Positions 8,030 through 17,245 of a stretch of DNA of 64,000 nucleotides are shown here, in pieces. Numbering within the stretch: the stretch's first letter is position 1; every line of letters starts with the position of its first letter. Below the pieces are notes generated by a model. It did no database searches. It was not told where the DNA came from and saw only the letters and a list, made by a program, of their open reading frames with translations. This stretch comes from Cellulosilyticum sp. I15G10I2. Its GTDB lineage: Bacteria; Bacillota; Clostridia; Lachnospirales; Cellulosilyticaceae. Where the stretch lies: positions 558,001 through 622,000 of the forward strand of contig NZ_FMMP01000009.1 of assembly GCF_900095725.1 (NCBI RefSeq), read 5' to 3'. The translations under genes and the position numbers were made by a program.

Positions 8030-9709
8030 TTATAGATCCTGTAACTTAAATGAGTGGGTAAGTCTATCTAGAGCCTTTGTCAGATCATTGAGCTGATTAG
8101 ATGAATTATTAATCTGCTCCACATGATGAAACTGCTGCTGCATAGAGGCTGAAAGCTCCTGGGTCGATGCAGCTGACTGTTCAGATATGGCGGCTATTTC
8201 TTCCATTGCTTTTAACACCACTTCTTTACTCTGGTGTATGCCTTGGATAGTGGCTGTCAGTTCCTTGATTTTGACCACAATATCTCCTATAACAGTTTCT
8301 ATCTCTTTAAACTCTCCCTCACTCTTAGTCGCAGCCTCATTGGTTTGGCTAATTAAGTGATTGGCATCATGAACGGATGCTTTCGTCTCAGTAATGTCTT
8401 GATGAATCTCTTGAATCATCTGTCTTATGTCTTCAGTATTCACTGATACATTAGCTGCAAGCTTTCTTATTTCTTCTGCAACAACTGCAAAACCTCTGCC
8501 AGCTTCTCCAGCTCTTGCAGCTTCTATGCTGGCGTTAAGCGCTAGTAGGTTGGTTTGGTCTGCAATACTTGCAATCGTATGTACAATCTGACTGATCTGT
8601 CCAGATCTTTGTTCGAGCAGATTGACCTTCTCCAGCATATGCGTCGAGCCTTTAGTCGTGCTGTCAATAGAACGCTGAAGCAGCGCCATCCCTTTTAAGC
8701 CCTGCTGGCTGCTATTTATGATCTTATCGCTATCTAACTGAACGTCATTTGAATGTTTTACAGCTGTGTCGATGGCATATCCAAGGTGACTTAAGTGGCT
8801 TACCCCTTCTTCTGTAATGCGTGCAAGCCCCGTAGCTCCGCCTGCCAGATCTTCTGAAGCTCTTACAACTTCTTCTAAGCCATCTTTTGTGTCATCTGCT
8901 ACATAGCTGATAGCTGCCGTCTGCTCTTTAAGTACATCCGACTCCGACTGAATAGCCCGCACCACCCGCCTGAGCTGCTCACGCATATTAGACAACGCTC
9001 TTATCATCACGCCTATTTCGTCTTTTCTTTTTAAGAGCTTGTCTGTCTGCTGGTTGGGATGTCTAATCAGATCAAACTGCGCTGTTAGATCGAGATACCT
9101 CGTTAAGATCTGAAGAGGCTTATGTAATTGATGACCAAAGTAAACAGCTAGTATTACAGCTAAAAAGAGCCCTCCGATGATGGCTACGATGCCTGATCGC
9201 ATATTACGATTTAGTTCTTGAAATATTTCTTTTTCTAGTACATTTCCCATCAAAATATAACCGCTTTTTAGTACATAATAGCTTGTTATTTTTTTAGATC
9301 CTTGATAAGTATAGATGACAGTATCCTGAGGCTTTGCCTTTACCGCTTCAAAGAGTACTTGAAGCTCCTGATTCTGATCCTGATCTTTTAGATTATCTTG
9401 TTCTTTAAAATCTGGATGTACCATCACATTAAAATCCTGATCGACGAGGCTCAGATAGCCTGTCTCATAAATAACCTCCTTGGCAATTTGTGCGTTGACA
9501 TGCTGCTGCGCCGTAGCACCTGTTATCCCATCAATCTTATTAGCATAAGACTGGACGAGTAGCTGGAGATTTTCTTTGGCATAGTTTTCTATAACTAATT
9601 TACTTTGATAGGCACTAAATCCTCCCACGAGCAAGATAGAACTTAACGAACTTATAAGCATATAAAGTATAATCTTAAATCTTATACTACGAATAATAAT
9701 ACCTTTCAA
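8030..9709 (-). CDS. Methyl-accepting chemotaxis protein
   Basis: About 559 residues. TM1 (~12-32) is followed by an extracellular ligand domain of ~150 residues (Cache-like: [39 protein letters not shown]). Then come TM2 (~173-193), a HAMP region and a long coiled-coil signalling domain. The conserved hairpin tip ([19 protein letters not shown], then [14 protein letters not shown]) binds CheA and CheW. The start is a TTG at 9709 with AAAGGAGGG seven bases upstream; the longer frame adds a poorly supported hydrophobic stretch. The ligand is unknown. No che genes lie nearby. Confidence 0.9.
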   Translation of the reverse strand: MKGIIIRSIRFKIILYMLISSLSSILLVGGFSAYQSKLVIENYAKENLQLLVQSYANKIDGITGATAQQHVNAQIAKEVIYETGYLSLVDQDFNVMVHPDFKEQDNLKDQDQNQELQVLFEAVKAKPQDTVIYTYQGSKKITSYYVLKSGYILMGNVLEKEIFQELNRNMRSGIVAIIGGLFLAVILAVYFGHQLHKPLQILTRYLDLTAQFDLIRHPNQQTDKLLKRKDEIGVMIRALSNMREQLRRVVRAIQSESDVLKEQTAAISYVADDTKDGLEEVVRASEDLAGGATGLARITEEGVSHLSHLGYAIDTAVKHSNDVQLDSDKIINSSQQGLKGMALLQRSIDSTTKGSTHMLEKVNLLEQRSGQISQIVHTIASIADQTNLLALNASIEAARAGEAGRGFAVVAEEIRKLAANVSVNTEDIRQMIQEIHQDITETKASVHDANHLISQTNEAATKSEGEFKEIETVIGDIVVKIKELTATIQGIHQSKEVVLKAMEEIAAISEQSAASTQELSASMQQQFHHVEQINNSSNQLNDLTKALDRLTHSFKLQDL

Positions 9710-9840
9710 ACACTTTCCCTCCTTTAGCAGATTAATTATTATAAGATATAAACATCGGAAAATGATTATTACTATCAAAATTATAGTTTATAATATTGTA
9801 CAAGTCAACGTATAATTCTGAATCTTTGGCGGAGCTATTT

Positions 9841-9920
9841 GGGGACAGTTATTCAATATTGGGGTTCTTCTTTTGGGGTTCTTCTTTTGGGGACTACTCT
9901 TTTGGGGACGGTTATTCAAT
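9841..9920 (+). repeat. Dispersed GGGGAC repeat cluster (two full units plus fragments)
   Basis: Full units read GGGGACAGTTATTCAAT (9841-9857) and GGGGACGGTTATTCAAT (9904-9920). Between them are short partial iterations of TTTTGGGG. The cluster fills most of the 319-base gap between the chemoreceptor gene and the small coiled-coil gene. Nothing else is recognisable there apart from a hairpin at 9979-10020. Confidence 0.85.
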
Positions 9921-9978
9921 TTTACGGTTAGATTAACTGCTACAAAACTGCTTGCAGGGAAATTTTATAGGCGTCATA

Positions 9979-10020
9979 CAGAAACAGGGAGCACCTCAGA
10001 TGAGATACTCCCTATTTCTG
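9979..10020. terminator. Stem-loop downstream of the coiled-coil gene
   Basis: CAGAAACAGGGAG (9979) pairs with CTCCCTATTTCTG (ending 10020), 13 bases with one mismatch. It lies just past the stop of the minus-strand gene at 10029. The tail on the minus strand is only weakly U-rich, so it may be a terminator or a 3' stabilising hairpin. Confidence 0.5.
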
Positions 10021-10028
10021 TCTTTATA

Positions 10029-10298
10029 TTAATTATTCGCTACATTTTTAATAACCCTTATTTCTACATCTTGTTTTTGGATCTTAGAGCTTAGTTCATC
10101 AACTTTCGTTTCTAAAGTTGTAAGTTTTTCATAAGTTTGTTTATAGCCACCAAAGAGTGCCTTACCTTGAGTATCTATTTTATCTTCTAACTTTATAATA
10201 TGGTTTTCAACATTATCCATTCTCTTTGCCATATGATCCATTTTTTGTGTCATATCAGAATACATTTTACTCATTAATTCAAAGATTTTATCTTCCAT
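10029..10298 (-). CDS. Small coiled-coil protein, 89 aa, function unknown
   Basis: A short, highly charged protein that is almost entirely coiled coil: heptad-like MDHMAKRMDNVENHIIKLED, then LTTLETKVDELSSKIQKQD. There is no signal peptide or membrane segment. The start at 10298 has AAGGAGT seven bases upstream; the upstream extension lacks a ribosome site. Small proteins of this type are frequent in Clostridia, often near repeats, with no assigned role. It stands alone between two copies of the dispersed repeat. Confidence 0.65.
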   Translation of the reverse strand: MEDKIFELMSKMYSDMTQKMDHMAKRMDNVENHIIKLEDKIDTQGKALFGGYKQTYEKLTTLETKVDELSSKIQKQDVEIRVIKNVANN

Positions 10299-10440
10299 AC
10301 TTTTACTCCTTATAGCCTTTTTGAACAAGCTAAATGATCACTTGCCACTCTCTATCAATTATATCATTATTCTAGCCCCAAAAAAATTAAGCTATGCAGA
10401 TTTAATTCTTTTATGCTCTCGTCTCCCTTTATGTACCTTT

Positions 10441-10480
10441 GGGGACGTAGCTTTGGTAGCTTTGGGGACGGACATCCAAT
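10441..10480 (+). repeat. Dispersed GGGGAC repeat (one unit and a partial one)
   Basis: The full unit is GGGGACGGACATCCAAT at 10464-10480, a subvariant shared with the copy at 11633. A truncated GGGGACGTAG lies at 10441. The unit sits 12 bases beyond the stop of the AEC transporter gene. Confidence 0.8.
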
Positions 10481-10492
10481 ATTGTGGTTAAG

Positions 10493-11467
10493 TCATATGA
10501 GCCCCTGAATGACATTGAGTATCGGTACGACTACAAGGAGAAGTCCTGTACAAAACAGCCAAGCTGAATTGGCAAGGTCTACGTCAAGGTCATACAGCTG
10601 AGGCGGAATCAATGAATTAAAAGCCGGAGACATGGCTGATAATACAAGAACCACCTTTAAAACTAGACCATCTTGAATAGATCCAATTCCTAAAAAATAA
10701 GCCACGCTTGTTATGATTGCAGGTACCATCAAAAACTTAATGGAGGCCACCACAAAACATTCTGGTAAATATGTACTGATCGCTTTGAGTCTCATATTAA
10801 ATCCAACAGATGTTACAAGGAGAAATGATGAGAGCGGAATAAGGATTTCGTTAATATGTTGATAAATAGCAAACCTTGGCACCCCGGATATATTTAAGCT
10901 TCCCCCGATTAATATACTCACAAAGTATATGAGTATAAACGGATCGGTAATCAACTTGATAAAGGCACTTCTTTTTACCCCGCTCTTCGGGTCCGTTCCA
11001 TAGAGCTTTGCAATGGGATAGCCGATAAGGTAATAGGCTATTTCCTCTAAAAGTTTATACATTGCAACAAGCGCATAACTTACCTCACCGAAAAAGATAT
11101 AACAAACTAATCCTCCGAAATTACCTATATTGGTAAAAGAACCGGATACTATCATAGATCCTGTCTGTCTTTTGGTGTGTTTTAAAAGCTTGGAAGCGAT
11201 ATAGCCTAGTATCCCTCCAACAACAAGCGCACCAAATCCCAAAACCGGCAGCGCCGCCAACTTGATGTTATTAAGATTGGTGCCCCAGAATGCACCTATT
11301 GTAATAATGGGATTAATACCCAGCAAAGCTGTTATTTGTATCATTCTTATATATTTACTGACCGGGACAGTCTCTTCTATTTTATATTTAAGCGTTAAAA
11401 ACTTGATACTTTTTCCAAGAATAAGTGCAACTAATATAATTCCTGTCGGAATTAAAAACCTTATCAA
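10493..11467 (-). CDS. AEC-family transporter (auxin efflux carrier / malate permease type)
   Basis: 324 residues with about ten hydrophobic helices and polar breaks in the middle of helices (LVTSVGFNMRLK, VLSAMSPAFNSLIPPQL), as expected for AEC carriers. These are secondary transporters for malate, malonate and other organic anions. The start codon is TTG at 11467, supported by GAGGTGG upstream. It lies downstream of the hydroxyacid dehydrogenase gene and in the same direction, separated by three repeat copies. It may export or import an organic acid made by the catabolic operon above it; this is inference. Confidence 0.82.
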   Translation of the reverse strand: MIRFLIPTGIILVALILGKSIKFLTLKYKIEETVPVSKYIRMIQITALLGINPIITIGAFWGTNLNNIKLAALPVLGFGALVVGGILGYIASKLLKHTKRQTGSMIVSGSFTNIGNFGGLVCYIFFGEVSYALVAMYKLLEEIAYYLIGYPIAKLYGTDPKSGVKRSAFIKLITDPFILIYFVSILIGGSLNISGVPRFAIYQHINEILIPLSSFLLVTSVGFNMRLKAISTYLPECFVVASIKFLMVPAIITSVAYFLGIGSIQDGLVLKVVLVLSAMSPAFNSLIPPQLYDLDVDLANSAWLFCTGLLLVVVPILNVIQGLI

Positions 11468-11593
11468 ACCGCCACCTCACTTTCCATCTATTTAAGCGCT
11501 TTTTATGCGCGTATTATACTATACTATCCCAATTAATACGAAAATTCAATATGATACTTTTGGTGATACTTTTGTACTTTTGCGGATCTATTT

Positions 11594-11686
11594 GGGGACA
11601 GTTATCCAATAGTGGGCTTGACCGTTTCCCTTGGGGACGGACATCCAATATTACCGACTGCTTCTCTTGGGGACGGTTATCCAACA
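11594..11686 (+). repeat. Dispersed GGGGAC repeat cluster, three units
   Basis: Units at 11594-11610 (GGGGACAGTTATCCAAT), 11633-11649 (GGGGACGGACATCCAAT) and 11669-11684 (GGGGACGGTTATCCAA). All face the same way, spaced ~36-39 bases. They occupy the 286-base gap between the AEC gene and the dehydrogenase gene. Confidence 0.85.
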
Positions 11687-11753
11687 GTGCCGGTAAGCGC
11701 TAAAAATGGAAGCCGGCATCTTCTGCTACGGGCTCCCATTTCTTTTAGCTATC

Positions 11754-12713
11754 TTATGGATTAACAATATTAACAGGCGCTCCGTCTAAAAATGCCTTTA
11801 AGTTATTCACCGCAATGTCCATTAGACGTGTCCTTGATTCTGTAGGTGCCCAGGCAATATGAGGAGTAATGATACAGTTTTTGGCATCTAAAAGAGGATT
11901 ATTCGCTTTAATAGGCTCTGTAGATACCACATCTACGGCTGCTGCATATACTTTTCCAAGATTTAATGCATCTCTTAAATCTTCTTCTACAATAAGAGGT
12001 CCTCTAGAGGTATTGATAATAATGACTCCATCCTTCATTTTAGCAATAGTATGATGATTAATAATCCCCTTTGTACTTTCAAACAGCGGACAGTGTAAGC
12101 TGATGACATCCGATACACCCAGCAGTTCATCCAGTGTCGCGTATTTTAAAGTATCTGTTTCTAGTGCATGATTTGGATACTCATCATAAGCTACTATTTT
12201 CATCCCTAGAGCCTGGGCAATCTGTGCTGTTTGCTGTCCAATTCTTCCAAACCCTATGATCCCCATGGTTTTTCCTGCGAGTTCTATCAGTGGATGGTTC
12301 CAGAAGCACCAGTCAATATTATTGGTCCATGCGCCTTTTTTAACTTCCTCACTATGTTCTCCAACATGGTGGCAGATCTCAAGCAGTAAGGCAAAAACAA
12401 ATTGCGCCACTGCCGTTGTGCCGTAGGTTGGAATATTCGCAACAAGAATGCCTAGTTCTTTGGCCGCTGCAGCATCTACTATATTATACCCCGTTGCCAG
12501 TACCCCAATGAATTTTAGGGCTGGCGCCTGACTTAGTGTTTCTTTTGTAAGTGGTACTTTATTGACAAAGACAATCTCCGCATCTTGCAGGCGTTCTAGA
12601 ATTTTTTCTTCAGGAGTTCTATCATAGACCGTAAGCTCTCCGAGCCTCTCCAGTTCCTGCCAGCTTATATCCCCTGGATTTAAGGTATAGCCATCCAATA
12701 CTACAATTTTCAT
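11754..12713 (-). CDS. D-2-hydroxyacid dehydrogenase (glycerate/hydroxypyruvate reductase-like)
   Basis: 319 residues. The NAD-binding Rossmann motif is GIIGFGRIGQQTAQIA (~146). Catalytic-type residues are in INTSRGPLIVEEDL (Arg), VDVVSTEPI (Glu) and TPHIAWAP (His). It reduces a 2-oxoacid to a D-2-hydroxyacid or the reverse; the closest families are glycerate and glyoxylate/hydroxypyruvate reductases. The ATG at 12713 is nine bases from AGGAG; the GTG two codons earlier is too close to it. It is the last enzyme of the TRAP/transketolase operon, 18 bases after the TIM-barrel gene. Its place there suggests disposal of a two- to four-carbon oxoacid. Confidence 0.87.
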   Translation of the reverse strand: MKIVVLDGYTLNPGDISWQELERLGELTVYDRTPEEKILERLQDAEIVFVNKVPLTKETLSQAPALKFIGVLATGYNIVDAAAAKELGILVANIPTYGTTAVAQFVFALLLEICHHVGEHSEEVKKGAWTNNIDWCFWNHPLIELAGKTMGIIGFGRIGQQTAQIAQALGMKIVAYDEYPNHALETDTLKYATLDELLGVSDVISLHCPLFESTKGIINHHTIAKMKDGVIIINTSRGPLIVEEDLRDALNLGKVYAAAVDVVSTEPIKANNPLLDAKNCIITPHIAWAPTESRTRLMDIAVNNLKAFLDGAPVNIVNP

Positions 12714-12731
12714 ATTCACAGTCTCCTTTTA

Positions 12732-13643
12732 TTAAAGTTTTGCCCAAGCTTCGTTTAAGGTCCTTTTTGCATTAGCAATAACAAGTTCTGGGTCTTCATC
12801 TCCCCATGGTTTTACCTCAAAACTCACAATAGGAGGATTCTTCGTATTTAAAAAACCAATATCAAGGAGTACTCTTAGGAACTGCGTTAATTCCTCTACA
12901 TCGTTTTCTCCCCCTGGAAATCCAAAGCGTGGATGCATATCTCCATAGGCCTCAAGGCTCGGATCCTTAATCACGGTATTACCCATATGGGCATGCACCA
13001 AATAATCCCGAATAGGCAGTATAGCCTCTTCACAAGTTTCATGGATCATCGGAATGTGACTTAGGTCTACCATAAGTCCAAAGTTATCATATTCTTTTGT
13101 GATATCTTCGGCAAATCTCTTAGCAAGAGGCGCAGGGCCTATTAAACTCTTCTTATCAATATCATAATCAAAAACTTCTAATATGATCTTCAGATCTCTT
13201 TTAGACTTGGCATAAGTACAGAGTTCTCTCGTTGAGCTAAGCAGTGCCTGATAGGAATCTTCTTTTGTCTCCTCTTGGTACTTGCCGCTTAGAAAAGCAA
13301 ATCCCTTTGCCCCCATCTCATACGCTTCATCAATACCTTCTTTTAAAGAAGCAACGGCATTAATTCTTTCTGATTCATCTAAGTTATTGATATTCATGCC
13401 CGTAGTAAGCAGTCTTGGCTGTGCGCCATAGCCTACTGCCATATGGCTTGAGGTTAAGATTTTCTTAACTTCATCTCGAACCTTGGCATCTTTGATCCAC
13501 GTTAACTCAATTGCTGTAAAGTACTCATCACAAGCAATTCTTTTTATCGTTTCAACGATAGGCCCTTCGCCTTTTATTGTAGACGGATATGCCATAAAGT
13601 GGATAAGCCCTACCTTCATATACTTATGCATTGATTCATTCAT
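12732..13643 (-). CDS. Sugar phosphate isomerase/epimerase (AP endonuclease-2-type TIM barrel)
   Basis: 303 residues of the xylose-isomerase-like TIM barrel superfamily. Likely divalent-metal ligands are in IILEVFDYD (Glu), LMVDLSHIPM (Asp, His), YLVHAHMGN (His) and VSFEVKPWG (Glu). Members isomerise or epimerise sugars, or dehydrate inosose-type compounds. The ATG at 13643 follows AGGAGG with normal spacing. It is the second TIM-barrel enzyme of this operon and differs clearly from the one at 15434, so the two probably act on different intermediates. Confidence 0.82.
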   Translation of the reverse strand: MNESMHKYMKVGLIHFMAYPSTIKGEGPIVETIKRIACDEYFTAIELTWIKDAKVRDEVKKILTSSHMAVGYGAQPRLLTTGMNINNLDESERINAVASLKEGIDEAYEMGAKGFAFLSGKYQEETKEDSYQALLSSTRELCTYAKSKRDLKIILEVFDYDIDKKSLIGPAPLAKRFAEDITKEYDNFGLMVDLSHIPMIHETCEEAILPIRDYLVHAHMGNTVIKDPSLEAYGDMHPRFGFPGGENDVEELTQFLRVLLDIGFLNTKNPPIVSFEVKPWGDEDPELVIANAKRTLNEAWAKL

Positions 13644-13660
13644 TGCCAGACCTCCTAGGT

Positions 13661-14599
13661 TTATTTTGTTTTTAATATACGTTTTGCTGCTTCTAGGATG
13701 TGCGGTGTTGTCAGTTTATATTTATCAAGCAGTGCACTGTACGCGCCGCTTTCACCAAAAGTGTCTTTAAGCCCTAATCTTTCAAGCTTGGTTGGGCATT
13801 TTTCTGCTAAGGTTTCTGCAACAGCACCTCCCAGACCTCCAATAATGGAATGTTCTTCTATACTTATTATAGCACCTGTTTTTCCCGCATAGGCCACTAA
13901 TGTTTCATGATCAAAAGGTTTAATAGTCGGAAACTCAACAACTGCAGCACTAATGCCCTCTTTTTCAAGTGCCTCTGCGGCCTCTAGGGCAAACGCAAGC
14001 AGTGTCCCGCATACAGCAAGGGTTACATCGCTGCCATCACGCAGTACTCTTGCCTTACCTATTTCAAACGTCTCATCGCCTCCATGGTAGGAACCCACCA
14101 GGTCACGAGAAAGTCTCAAATAAACAGGTCCCTTATACTCTATCATGGCTTTTACCGCCCCTCGGGTTGTTTCAATATCCGAAGGCACAAGTACAGTCAT
14201 ATTAGGCATAGCCCGCATAATTGCCATATCCATTACTGACTGATGGCTGGCACCGTCTGCAAAATCTGAAAGTCCTGCATAGCCTCCGGCCAATTTGACA
14301 TTGAGGTTGTTATACGCAATAAGGCTTCTTATAGGATCCCCAGCCCTTAGGGTAAGTAAAAATGCAAAGGTAGAAGTGACTGGGATGAGGCCCGAAGCTG
14401 CCATACCTGCTGCTGCACTGACCATATTCGCTTCTGCAATGCCAAAATTAAAAAATCTTTCTGGGTATTTTTGTCCATAAAGTTTAGTCTGTGTACTGCT
14501 GGATACGTCACAGTCTAAAACTGCAAGCTCCGGAAATGATTCGCCAAGTTCTACAAGTGTCTCTCCAAATACTAGTCTCATTGGTTTTGATGCACTCAT
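13661..14599 (-). CDS. Transketolase, C-terminal subunit (split enzyme)
   Basis: 312 residues covering the pyrimidine-binding and C-terminal domains of transketolase: FFNFGIAEANMVSAAAGMAASG (with the catalytic Glu of the E1 family), FAFLLTLRAGDPIRS, YLRLSRDLVG, ISIEEHSIIGGLGGAVAE. The ATG overlaps the stop of the N-terminal subunit by four bases (ATGA), so the halves are made in equal amounts. Split transketolases of this size are frequent in catabolic operons of anaerobes, where they often serve a dedicated sugar rather than the pentose phosphate pathway. An internal AAGGAGG precedes the start. Confidence 0.9.
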   Translation of the reverse strand: MSASKPMRLVFGETLVELGESFPELAVLDCDVSSSTQTKLYGQKYPERFFNFGIAEANMVSAAAGMAASGLIPVTSTFAFLLTLRAGDPIRSLIAYNNLNVKLAGGYAGLSDFADGASHQSVMDMAIMRAMPNMTVLVPSDIETTRGAVKAMIEYKGPVYLRLSRDLVGSYHGGDETFEIGKARVLRDGSDVTLAVCGTLLAFALEAAEALEKEGISAAVVEFPTIKPFDHETLVAYAGKTGAIISIEEHSIIGGLGGAVAETLAEKCPTKLERLGLKDTFGESGAYSALLDKYKLTTPHILEAAKRILKTK

Positions 14600-15417
14600 A
14601 CCAACACCTCCTTTAATTCCTTCATAGCCTGCGCATACTCATCGTCACTAATCGGTTTGCCGTGCCATGCTGACTGTCCTTCCATAAACGAAACGCCTTT
14701 TCCTTTTACGGTTTCAGCTATTATTGCAACAGGGCCTTTGTGATCAAGAGCGCTGTCAAATGCATCTGATAAAGACTCTATAGTGTGCCCATCACAGACT
14801 ATTGTATAAAGTCCGAAGGCTTCAATCTTAGCCTTTAGATCTCCCATAGGCAGGACTTCATCTACTGTGCCGTCCAGCTGCACGCGGTTTCTATCAATGA
14901 TCACGACTAAATTATCAAGCTGCCACTTAGAAATGCTCATCATCGCTTCCCAGTTCTGTCCTTCCTGAAGCTCTCCGTCTCCGCAGAGTACGTAGGTCTT
15001 GTAAGATCTATCCTGCAGTTTAGCCGTGAGTGCCATGCCTACGCCTACGGATATCCCCATTCCTAAAGAGCCTGTAGACATTTCTATGCCTGGCAGCTTA
15101 AACATACATGGATGCCCTTGAAGGCAGCTTTCTATTTCTCTAAGTGTCTGAAGATCTTCTGACTCAAAATAACCTTTTCTAGCCAAAGTGGCATATAAAG
15201 CCGGTGCCCCGTGGCCTTTACTAAGTATAAAACGGTCTCTGTCGGGCCAGTTTGGTTCGTTTGGTTTAACGTTCATTACTTTTTCATAAAGCACGGTTAA
15301 TATTTCAGCACTGGAGAGACTTCCGCCAGAATGTCCGCTGCCAGCTTTATGTATCATGTTGATAATGGTTATACGAAGCTCCTGTGCTTGGCGCTGCAAT
15401 TTTTCAAATGTTGACAT
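14596..15417 (-). CDS. Transketolase, N-terminal subunit (split enzyme)
   Basis: 273 residues of the thiamine-diphosphate-binding half. GSGHSGGSLSSAEIL and SKGHGAPALYATLA carry the conserved histidines. GDGELQEGQNWEAMMS is the ThDP/Mg motif (GDG to N). HGKPISDDEYAQAM is the usual end. The ATG at 15417 is placed by AAAGGGGA upstream; the extended frame would overlap the previous gene. It pairs with the C-terminal subunit to transfer two-carbon ketol units. There is no kinase or aldolase in the operon, so the donor may be a non-phosphorylated ketose. Confidence 0.92.
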   Translation of the reverse strand: MSTFEKLQRQAQELRITIINMIHKAGSGHSGGSLSSAEILTVLYEKVMNVKPNEPNWPDRDRFILSKGHGAPALYATLARKGYFESEDLQTLREIESCLQGHPCMFKLPGIEMSTGSLGMGISVGVGMALTAKLQDRSYKTYVLCGDGELQEGQNWEAMMSISKWQLDNLVVIIDRNRVQLDGTVDEVLPMGDLKAKIEAFGLYTIVCDGHTIESLSDAFDSALDHKGPVAIIAETVKGKGVSFMEGQSAWHGKPISDDEYAQAMKELKEVLV

Positions 15418-15433
15418 GTTTATTCCCCTTTCA

Positions 15434-16261
15434 TTATAGTTTGTTGTTATAGGCTTCAATTCTTGGCAGAATGAACTCTGCTGCCTGCCTTGCCGCTGTA
15501 TCCGGATCCGGTTTAGCCAGTATTTCAATAGAAGCCCAGCCGTCAAACTTTGCTTCTTTTAGCCCCCTAAAGACATCATCAAAATCCAGATGTCCCTGCC
15601 CAGGAGCCAGTCTGTTAGAATCTGCAAAATGGATGTATTTTATCCTATCAGCATTACGAGTGAGGCTTGCACCGATATGATCATCCTCAATATTCATATG
15701 GAAAACATCTGGCATAAGCCCAATATTTTTGTGTTTGAGTTTAGCCGCAAGCTTTGCGCCTTCGTCTAAGTTATTAATAAAATTAATCTCGTAACGGTTA
15801 ACCGGTTCTAAAATAATCGTAACGCCCTTTTTGTCTGCCCGCTCACAGATACGTTCTGCAGTATCGATGAAAATGCGCTCCGCCTCTTCATAGGTTTGCC
15901 CTTCTGCGATAAAACCTCTTGTGCGCCCTACGTTGATAATCTGCCCAAAGTCCTGTGACAGATCAATTAGACCATTAAACACCTCTATCGCCCGCTCGCG
16001 CATCACTTTGTCCGGATGTGTAAAATACAACCCCAGTGCTGCAAAAACCTGACCTGTACTGATACAGCTGACTTCCATCTTATACTGATTAAGCCAAGCA
16101 CTCAGTTCGTGTGGATTAATATCATCTGCTGTTTTTAATGCAAGCTCCACACCGTGATAGCCAAGCTCAGAAGCTTTTCTAATCGATTCCTTAAAGCCGC
16201 GCCATACTACAAATGCTGAAGATGGTGCGTCTTCACTTGCGATTGCTACTGCTAATTTCAT
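15434..16261 (-). CDS. Sugar isomerase/epimerase (hydroxypyruvate isomerase / tagatose 3-epimerase-like)
   Basis: 275 residues, TIM barrel. Metal ligands match the hydroxypyruvate isomerase / ketose 3-epimerase group: Glu in IILEPVNRYE, Asp/His in LMPDVFHMNIE, His in IHFADSNRLAPGQGHLDF and Glu in WASIEILA. The GQGHLDF motif is characteristic. It lies between the RpiB homologue and the split transketolase with short gaps. A 3-epimerase or aldose-ketose isomerase upstream of transketolase would set the stereochemistry for cleavage. Confidence 0.85.
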   Translation of the reverse strand: MKLAVAIASEDAPSSAFVVWRGFKESIRKASELGYHGVELALKTADDINPHELSAWLNQYKMEVSCISTGQVFAALGLYFTHPDKVMRERAIEVFNGLIDLSQDFGQIINVGRTRGFIAEGQTYEEAERIFIDTAERICERADKKGVTIILEPVNRYEINFINNLDEGAKLAAKLKHKNIGLMPDVFHMNIEDDHIGASLTRNADRIKYIHFADSNRLAPGQGHLDFDDVFRGLKEAKFDGWASIEILAKPDPDTAARQAAEFILPRIEAYNNKL

Positions 16262-16278
16262 GGTTTACCCCCTCTTTA

Positions 16279-16770
16279 TTAAAGCATCGGACCTTCCGGC
16301 GTCCATAAAGCCTCGCTGCATAACGTCTCCTCAGCCTCACTGATCAGCCCCAGTGAAATAGCGTGTCTGCCGCCTTCATATTCCGTTGCAAGCCATGCTT
16401 CAAGAATATCAAGCGCCTCCATAGTACCCGTCACCTTGCCGCCAAGCACCAAAACGTTTGAGTTGTTATGCGCTCGTGTCATCTTACCTGCAAAAGTACT
16501 GGTACAAAGTGATGCACGCACCCCTTTAAACTTATTAGCAATAATACTCATCCCAATACCCGTTGAACAAATCAATATGCCACGAGTAGCCGCACCGCTT
16601 GAAACAGCCCCAGCCACTTTCGCTGCAAAATACGGATAACGGACAATATCAGTAGAATCTGTACCGATATCGTTATAGGGAATTCCCTTCTCTTTTAAAT
16701 AAGCTATAACATGCTGTTTCAGCTCGTAACCCCCATGATCATTACCAATCCAAATCGTATCTTTATCCAT
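16279..16770 (-). CDS. RpiB/LacAB-family sugar isomerase
   Basis: 163 residues. Family motifs are GNDHGGYELKQ at the start, GTDSTD, LICSTGIGMSIIANKFKGVRA with the catalytic-type Cys, and RAHNNSNVLVLGG. The enzymes interconvert aldose and ketose (phosphates). The ATG at 16770 follows AAAGGAGGGGG; the longer frame is not supported. RpiB homologues in non-pentose operons isomerise tetroses such as erythrose derivatives; here it accompanies a split transketolase, whose product could be a tetrose. The exact substrate is inference. Confidence 0.87.
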   Translation of the reverse strand: MDKDTIWIGNDHGGYELKQHVIAYLKEKGIPYNDIGTDSTDIVRYPYFAAKVAGAVSSGAATRGILICSTGIGMSIIANKFKGVRASLCTSTFAGKMTRAHNNSNVLVLGGKVTGTMEALDILEAWLATEYEGGRHAISLGLISEAEETLCSEALWTPEGPML

Positions 16771-16999
16771 CTTTCCCCCTCCTTTAATGTGCCTATCATT
16801 GTAGCTATATAACACGCTATACTTTTCTGCTCTAAATTTTAATTATGTTATTTTTGAAGTTTACAAAAAATTTATTTGGGATTTTAATAAGTCAATATTG
16901 ATCTTAATTATTTTAATCTCTTCTCTCCTGCTCCCTTTTTCGATATTATTGCTATTCATTCCTTGGCAGGTAGTTCTAAAACTCATTTTCAACTAATTA

Positions 17000-17245
17000 T
17001 TTCGAGGACTAGCAGGGAGATTTTAGGGTTCGGAAGTTGCCTCTGTGAGCATAAACCTTCTAACGAAGGTCCGTAAAGAAAATCTTAGCAGATTTTTGGA
17101 ATGGTTCTTAGGGAGACTGTTTGAGCAGCAATTATAAAATTTGTATACAAATTTTATAATTCGCGAGTTTCGACCGTTCATTTAAAAAATGTGCTTAGAT
17201 TTTTAGAAATACGCAAGCGAGCAACTGGAGAATACTAAAATCACT
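17000..17245. other. Structured intergenic element with a 32 bp perfect palindrome
   Basis: This fills most of the 470-base gap between the RpiB gene and the fucose-isomerase-like gene. GATTTTAG (17019) pairs with CTAAAATC (17235), and AGTTGC (17035) pairs with GCAACT (17221). Both helices are separated by exactly eight bases on each side. Inside are a 6 bp hairpin with loop TAAC (17055-17070), a 7 bp hairpin with loop TAGC (17079-17096), and a perfect palindrome at 17130-17161. It contains no ORF. It could be a structured RNA, a non-coding mobile remnant or a regulatory/processing element. The remaining part (16771-17000) shows nothing recognisable. Confidence 0.5.

Noticed and set aside
9873-10094. 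Open frame of 73 codons through the repeat cluster
   Set aside because: Its codons are made of TTTTGGGG iterations, it has no ribosome site and it overlaps the real minus-strand coiled-coil gene.
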